Below, piece after piece: positions 5,846-8,774 of a DNA stretch of 8,774 bases. A program made the position numbers and the translations under genes. Origin of the DNA: Prolixibacteraceae bacterium (GTDB lineage Bacteria > Bacteroidota > Bacteroidia > Bacteroidales > Prolixibacteraceae). Below the pieces are notes generated by a model. The model ran no database searches, had not been told where the DNA came from, and worked only from the letters and a program-made list of their open reading frames with translations. Numbering within the stretch: the stretch's first letter is position 1; the number at the start of each line of letters is the position of its first letter. Location of the stretch: contig DAIDJX010000131.1 in NCBI GenBank assembly GCA_027451165.1, positions 1 to 8,774 on the forward strand. The letters are read 5' to 3'.

Positions 5846-7678
5846 CTAGTTTTTTTTGCGATAGCATTTGACCCAGCTGATCTCGAAGGCCACCGGCAGC
5901 CTGTTGGAATCCACCTCATCAATGACCAGGGAAGTCAGATTCAGGTGTAGTTCCCCCTTTAGTTCCGGAACATCTGTTTCAAAGACGGGGGTATCGTTGA
6001 TCTTCCAGCGTAAATGATTTTTATTCCATTCCAGCCGGAAGATATAATCCATTCCTTTTTTCAGGTTCTTCAGGTCAACACCCCTGAACAAGGGTTTCCC
6101 GGCAGTCGGATATTCCAAAAGGCCTGCCCTGGAGGCTGGCCCTGCTTCCATCAGTGTTACCTGGGGAGAAACAGATTCTCCCGATAAATGAAAGGATTGG
6201 ACAACCTGGCGACAGGGGTTAAACCTGATTCTGGCCTCGAAAATTCCTTCTTTCTGACTGAAACTCCGGCAAGTTGAGAGCGTATCGGATGTGTAATCGA
6301 AGGTGTCGGGAACAAAACCCTGGGCAGGGAGCCACCTTTTTCCGGAGGATTTTTCTTTTTTAACCAGCACCGACAGGCGATTTTGGTCAACCCGCACATT
6401 TTTGCCTCCGGTATAGGCCTGCAAATCTCCCGGCTGCGAATAATTGTCACCGACCAACCGGTCGGCCCAGTATGAATTGGCTGTCCATTTGGCAGTATCC
6501 AGTACTTTCCCCGGGAAATGATCTTCAAAGGAGATTTCCCATTCTTTCAGGAAATCAAACGCATTGCTCTTTTCAAATTTGAGATAGTGAAGCACTTTGG
6601 GATCTTTCCTGAGCTGAAGATATTTCTGGTACCTGGCATATTCTTCTGTTTTTTGCCACTTTCCGGAATCTTCCAGATAGGCTTTCCTTTGAAGAAACTC
6701 AGCGGAAGAGGTCAGTTCCTTCAGCTCATGATACCTTTTCAAAGGATAGGAATCCTTCATGTCAAGGTAATTCCGGTAGTGAGATGATTTTCCAAAGCTG
6801 TGGTAAAAACGGATATCTTCACTTGCCTCCAATTCCCTGAACCGGTTGAATTTTGCCTGGAACTCGCTTTTTTCCAGTTTTTGGGTGTCTTTCAGAAATT
6901 CAACCCTTTTTTTAAATTCCGGGGTGCCTGTAAGTTTTTGAAGTTCTTCCAGTCTGGCCAGGGTAGGGCTACCTGCCATTTCATGGTAATATTTCAAATC
7001 TTTTGATTGCTCAAACTTGAACCAGTCCCTGATTTCCGGGTCATTTTTCAGTTTTTTGAATTCCTGACGGGCCGCTTTTTCCTTTTCCGGCGCATTTTTT
7101 AGTTCGGAAAACCGGCTTAATCTGCCATTTTTCCCAAACCGGATGTGCTTTTCCAGCTCAGTTGATCCCTGCAGCCGCTCATAGGCCTTGAACATCTTAC
7201 TGTTCACAATCTGAGCCAGTTCATGGAGGTGCCCTTCTTCAGGAGAACCTTTGAATTTCTGTGCAAGCAGATTTTTTTTATCGTTATGATATTGACCGTC
7301 CTTCACATAGTCTTTCAAATCGCGGAAAAGGTTCAATCGGTCTGATCCTTCCAGCCCCTGAAATTTTTTCAGGTCTGCAGACGATGCTGTAGCCAGGAAA
7401 TTTCTGACCGGTTTGTTTTTCCTGAGCGAATTGAATTCTTTTAACTGGTTGAATTCCAGACTACCTTTGAAAACAAGCGCTTCTATTTCCTTCTTTTTCC
7501 GATCATATTCCCCCGAAGAAACCCATTTTTCCAACTGCTGGAACTCCCGGAGTTCTTCCGACCGGGCTGCTTCCTGAAATGCCAGGTATTGTTCCTGCAG
7601 CATTTTTCCTGCAGCTTCGATCTTTTCGGTATTCCGGATTTTACCGGTCAATTGGAGCATAAAAATTTTGAAAGACAT
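5846..7678 (-). CDS. Uncharacterized protein: helical repeat array fused to a degenerate GH16-like jelly roll
   Basis: I do not recognise a named gene. From the ATG at 7678 the product has 610 residues. Residues about 36-375 are a charged, Lys/Glu-rich helical array of degenerate units of about 12 residues of the form S-x-x-L-x-x-F/Y-x-x-L. Residues about 380-610 resemble a GH16 (laminarinase-like) beta-jelly roll: FEDHFPGKVLDTAKW at the start, GIFEARIRF (478-486), then YIFRLEWNKNHLRWKINDTP and a closing FEISWVKCYR. Where GH16 enzymes have E-x-D-x-x-E, this protein has QVTLME (506-511). The nucleophile and assisting Asp are therefore replaced and only the last Glu remains, so glycosidase activity is unlikely and carbohydrate binding is a guess. 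There is no signal peptide from this start. An in-frame ATG at 7744 would add 22 residues with a hydrophobic stretch, but a good promoter lies within that extension, so 7678 is preferred. It is convergent with the patatin gene and divergent from the C26 gene. Confidence 0.85.
   Translation of the reverse strand: MSFKIFMLQLTGKIRNTEKIEAAGKMLQEQYLAFQEAARSEELREFQQLEKWVSSGEYDRKKKEIEALVFKGSLEFNQLKEFNSLRKNKPVRNFLATASSADLKKFQGLEGSDRLNLFRDLKDYVKDGQYHNDKKNLLAQKFKGSPEEGHLHELAQIVNSKMFKAYERLQGSTELEKHIRFGKNGRLSRFSELKNAPEKEKAARQEFKKLKNDPEIRDWFKFEQSKDLKYYHEMAGSPTLARLEELQKLTGTPEFKKRVEFLKDTQKLEKSEFQAKFNRFRELEASEDIRFYHSFGKSSHYRNYLDMKDSYPLKRYHELKELTSSAEFLQRKAYLEDSGKWQKTEEYARYQKYLQLRKDPKVLHYLKFEKSNAFDFLKEWEISFEDHFPGKVLDTAKWTANSYWADRLVGDNYSQPGDLQAYTGGKNVRVDQNRLSVLVKKEKSSGKRWLPAQGFVPDTFDYTSDTLSTCRSFSQKEGIFEARIRFNPCRQVVQSFHLSGESVSPQVTLMEAGPASRAGLLEYPTAGKPLFRGVDLKNLKKGMDYIFRLEWNKNHLRWKINDTPVFETDVPELKGELHLNLTSLVIDEVDSNRLPVAFEISWVKCYRKKN
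5849..6541 (-). other. GH16-like domain with altered catalytic motif
   Basis: This covers residues about 380-610 of the minus-strand protein. The order of landmarks follows GH16: an F-x-D-x-F opening, W398 in a tAKW motif, the GIFEARIRF strand, an SFHL segment in the place of the usual AFWL, the QVTLME stretch (bases 6163-6146), a YxFRLEW strand, a WKINDTPV hairpin and a final VKCYR strand. Q506 and T508 stand where the family normally has Glu and Asp, while E511 is kept. I assign the fold by motif order, not by computed alignment. Confidence 0.7.
6554..7573 (-). repeat. Protein-level degenerate helical repeat array
   Basis: This encodes residues about 36-375 of the minus-strand protein. Units include SEELREFQQLEK (40-51), SADLKKFQGLEG (100-111), SDRLNLFRDLKD (112-123), NGRLSRFSELKN (184-195), DPEIRDWFKFEQ (213-224), SKDLKYYHEMAG (225-236), SPTLARLEELQK (237-248), SEDIRFYHSFGK (286-297) and DPKVLHYLKFEK (359-370). 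Some units are back to back and others are separated by spacers of the S-x-E-F-x-x-R/K-x-x-x-L type. The DNA itself is not noticeably repetitive, so the array is old or selected at the protein level. Confidence 0.7.
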
Positions 7679-7702
7679 TGTTTTTATGATTGGTAATATG
7701 AA

Positions 7703-7732
7703 CAAAGTTAAATAAAGAAACCATCTGTCAAA
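7703..7732 (-). promoter_or_regulatory. Bacteroidota-type promoter for the repeat/GH16-like gene
   Basis: On the minus strand TTTG (7732-7729) is followed after 18 bases by TAACTTTG (7710-7703), a perfect match to the TAnnTTTG -7 consensus. The -7 box ends 24 bases before the ATG at 7678, giving a short leader. This supports the 7678 start over the in-frame ATG at 7744, which lies upstream of the promoter. Confidence 0.6.
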
Positions 7733-7789
7733 CCACTCCATCACTAATCTTGAATAATTTTGTTGGCAGGGTAAAAAAATGCCCTTTCA

Positions 7790-7820
7790 ATTGCCGGCTT
7801 ATCAGCATTCTGTATCTTTG
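7790..7820 (+). promoter_or_regulatory. Bacteroidota-type promoter for the C26 hydrolase gene
   Basis: ATTG (7790-7793, one mismatch to TTTG) is followed after 19 bases by TATCTTTG (7813-7820), a perfect match to TAnnTTTG. The ATG at 7840 is 19 bases further on, with at most a weak AAGG in the leader. It is divergent from the minus-strand promoter at 7703-7732, the two -33 boxes being about 57 bases apart. Confidence 0.65.
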
Positions 7821-7839
7821 AAAAAATTTGGATAAGGTT

Positions 7840-8774
7840 ATGAAACACTTCACTGTCTTGTTGTTGCTGGTGGCTGGTCTTATGACATCATACGCACAGC
7901 AGAGGTTACCGGAACCGGAGAACCCGCGCCAAATGGTAATCCTGCTGGCGAATCCCACCGTCGGTAATATTGAGACCATACGGTTCCTGGTGAAAAACAG
8001 CATTTTCAAGGTGAAAGGTGATAATACTATTTTTTGGGGTTTTTACCATAAGAATCAGGCTTACGATTTCACCCGTAGTAAAAAACACATTGAAGAACAA
8101 CATCTTAACCAGTTCAGGTTGTATGAACTGACGGGGGATCTTCCGGATGGTGAGGTATTCCGGGAAAACAGTTGTTCTTCAGCGTTTCTGGAATTATTCA
8201 GGATCTCCGCAGGGGTCATTTTTTTCGGTGGGCCTGATATCCAGCCTGACCTTTATGGAGAAGAAAATACACATTCCATAGTGACAGATCCGGCCCGTCA
8301 TGCCATGGAAACTTCCTTCCTTTTCCATTTGCTGGGAAGCACCCGGAATCCATCTTTTGTACCTTTCTTAAAGGAAAAGCCGGAATACCTGGTAACGGGT
8401 TTCTGTCTCGGGCTCCAAACCATGAATGTGGCCACAGGCGGAACGTTGGTTCAGGATATTCCGTTTCAGCTGTATGGGAAGAATACCCCTCAGGAAACCG
8501 TGACGATTGACCGCAATAACCTGCATCGGAATTATTGGCAGGAGTTTAACAATGACACGCTGCTGATGGGGATAAACCTGCACACCATTGATTTTACGGA
8601 TCATCCGTTCTTCAGCCAACGGGTAAAAGTGTCGAAAAAGTTGCAACCCAGGGTATACAGCAGTCATCACCAGTCGATTGAAAACCTGGGGCAAGGATTT
8701 GCTGTAACAGCCTTATCTCCTGATGGTAAGATCATCGAAGGGATTGCCCACCGGGAGTATCCCCATGTATTTGC
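7840..8774 (+). CDS. Exported peptidase C26 / gamma-glutamyl-GABA hydrolase-like class I glutamine amidotransferase (3' end outside window)
   Basis: The frame is open from the ATG at 7840 to the window edge, giving 311 full codons. A signal peptide (MKHF, hydrophobic residues 5-14, likely cut after A19 in SYA-Q) predicts a periplasmic protein, which is unusual for a fold mostly known from cytosolic enzymes. The glutamine-amidotransferase core shows GVIFFGGPDIQPDLYGEE (125-142), the nucleophile elbow GFCLGLQ with C189, MNVATGGTLVQDIP (195-208), and YSSHHQSI (273-280). This order matches PuuD-type gamma-glutamyl-gamma-aminobutyrate hydrolases in peptidase family C26. The catalytic His/Glu motif (HPE type) should follow just beyond the last base and cannot be checked. 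The elbow has Leu where PuuD-like proteins usually have Arg after the Cys; Leu is common in other class I amidotransferases. It probably hydrolyses a gamma-glutamyl or other amide bond in the periplasm, with the substrate unknown. It has its own promoter. Confidence 0.88.
   Translation, partial: MKHFTVLLLLVAGLMTSYAQQRLPEPENPRQMVILLANPTVGNIETIRFLVKNSIFKVKGDNTIFWGFYHKNQAYDFTRSKKHIEEQHLNQFRLYELTGDLPDGEVFRENSCSSAFLELFRISAGVIFFGGPDIQPDLYGEENTHSIVTDPARHAMETSFLFHLLGSTRNPSFVPFLKEKPEYLVTGFCLGLQTMNVATGGTLVQDIPFQLYGKNTPQETVTIDRNNLHRNYWQEFNNDTLLMGINLHTIDFTDHPFFSQRVKVSKKLQPRVYSSHHQSIENLGQGFAVTALSPDGKIIEGIAHREYPHVF

Noticed and set aside
5828..5857. Possible terminator: AGAC / GTCT stem followed by eight T residues after the patatin gene.
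   Set aside because: The stem is only 4 bp with a 12-base loop, and the T-run is explained by the Lys-Lys-Asn codons ending the minus-strand gene.
7728..8103. Two overlapping minus-strand open frames across the start of the C26 gene.
   Set aside because: They oppose a signal peptide and promoter that read convincingly on the plus strand, and their translations show no family features.
8368..8694. A 108-codon minus-strand frame near the window end.
   Set aside because: It is antisense to the conserved GFCLGLQ and SSHHQSI motifs of the C26 hydrolase and has no features of its own.

Overview
The window looks like a chromosomal segment of a Bacteroidota bacterium, probably Bacteroidales or Marinilabiliales-like. 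The signs are start codons without Shine-Dalgarno sequences, promoter motifs of the Bacteroidota type (TTTG then TAnnTTTG), and the gene set: a GH92 mannosidase, a YitT/DUF2179 membrane protein and a patatin fused to an outer-membrane barrel. Nothing points to a phage, plasmid or transposon: there is no integrase, transposase, tRNA or CRISPR array.

Layout. Positions 1-174 hold the 3' end of the ribosomal protein L19 gene (rplS), followed by a clear intrinsic terminator at 194-223. Three genes then run on the plus strand: an exported GH92 alpha-mannosidase (248-2539), a YitT-family integral membrane protein starting 6 bases later (2546-3469), and a patatin-like phospholipase with POTRA and beta-barrel domains (3516-5801). 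A convergent junction at 5802-5845 carries a three-copy 9-bp tandem repeat. On the minus strand (7678 down to 5846) lies a 610-residue protein of unknown function. Its first ~375 residues are a degenerate, charged helical repeat array, and its last ~230 residues resemble a GH16 jelly roll whose catalytic motif has lost two of its three acidic residues. A 161-bp divergent promoter region (7679-7839) separates it from a plus-strand gene (7840 onward, cut by the window end) for an exported class I glutamine-amidotransferase-like hydrolase of the peptidase C26 / gamma-glutamyl-GABA hydrolase type.

How they fit together. The GH92 and YitT genes are tightly spaced and probably cotranscribed. The patatin gene follows after 46 bases and may belong to the same unit. 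The GH92, patatin and C26 proteins all have signal peptides and would act in the periplasm or at the outer membrane. No shared pathway can be read from the sequence. The GH92 gene has no SusC/SusD, sigma/anti-sigma pair or other glycoside hydrolase beside it here, so this is not a visible polysaccharide utilization locus. The strongest candidate for undescribed biology is the minus-strand repeat plus pseudo-GH16 protein, which has its own promoter and no signal peptide at the preferred start.
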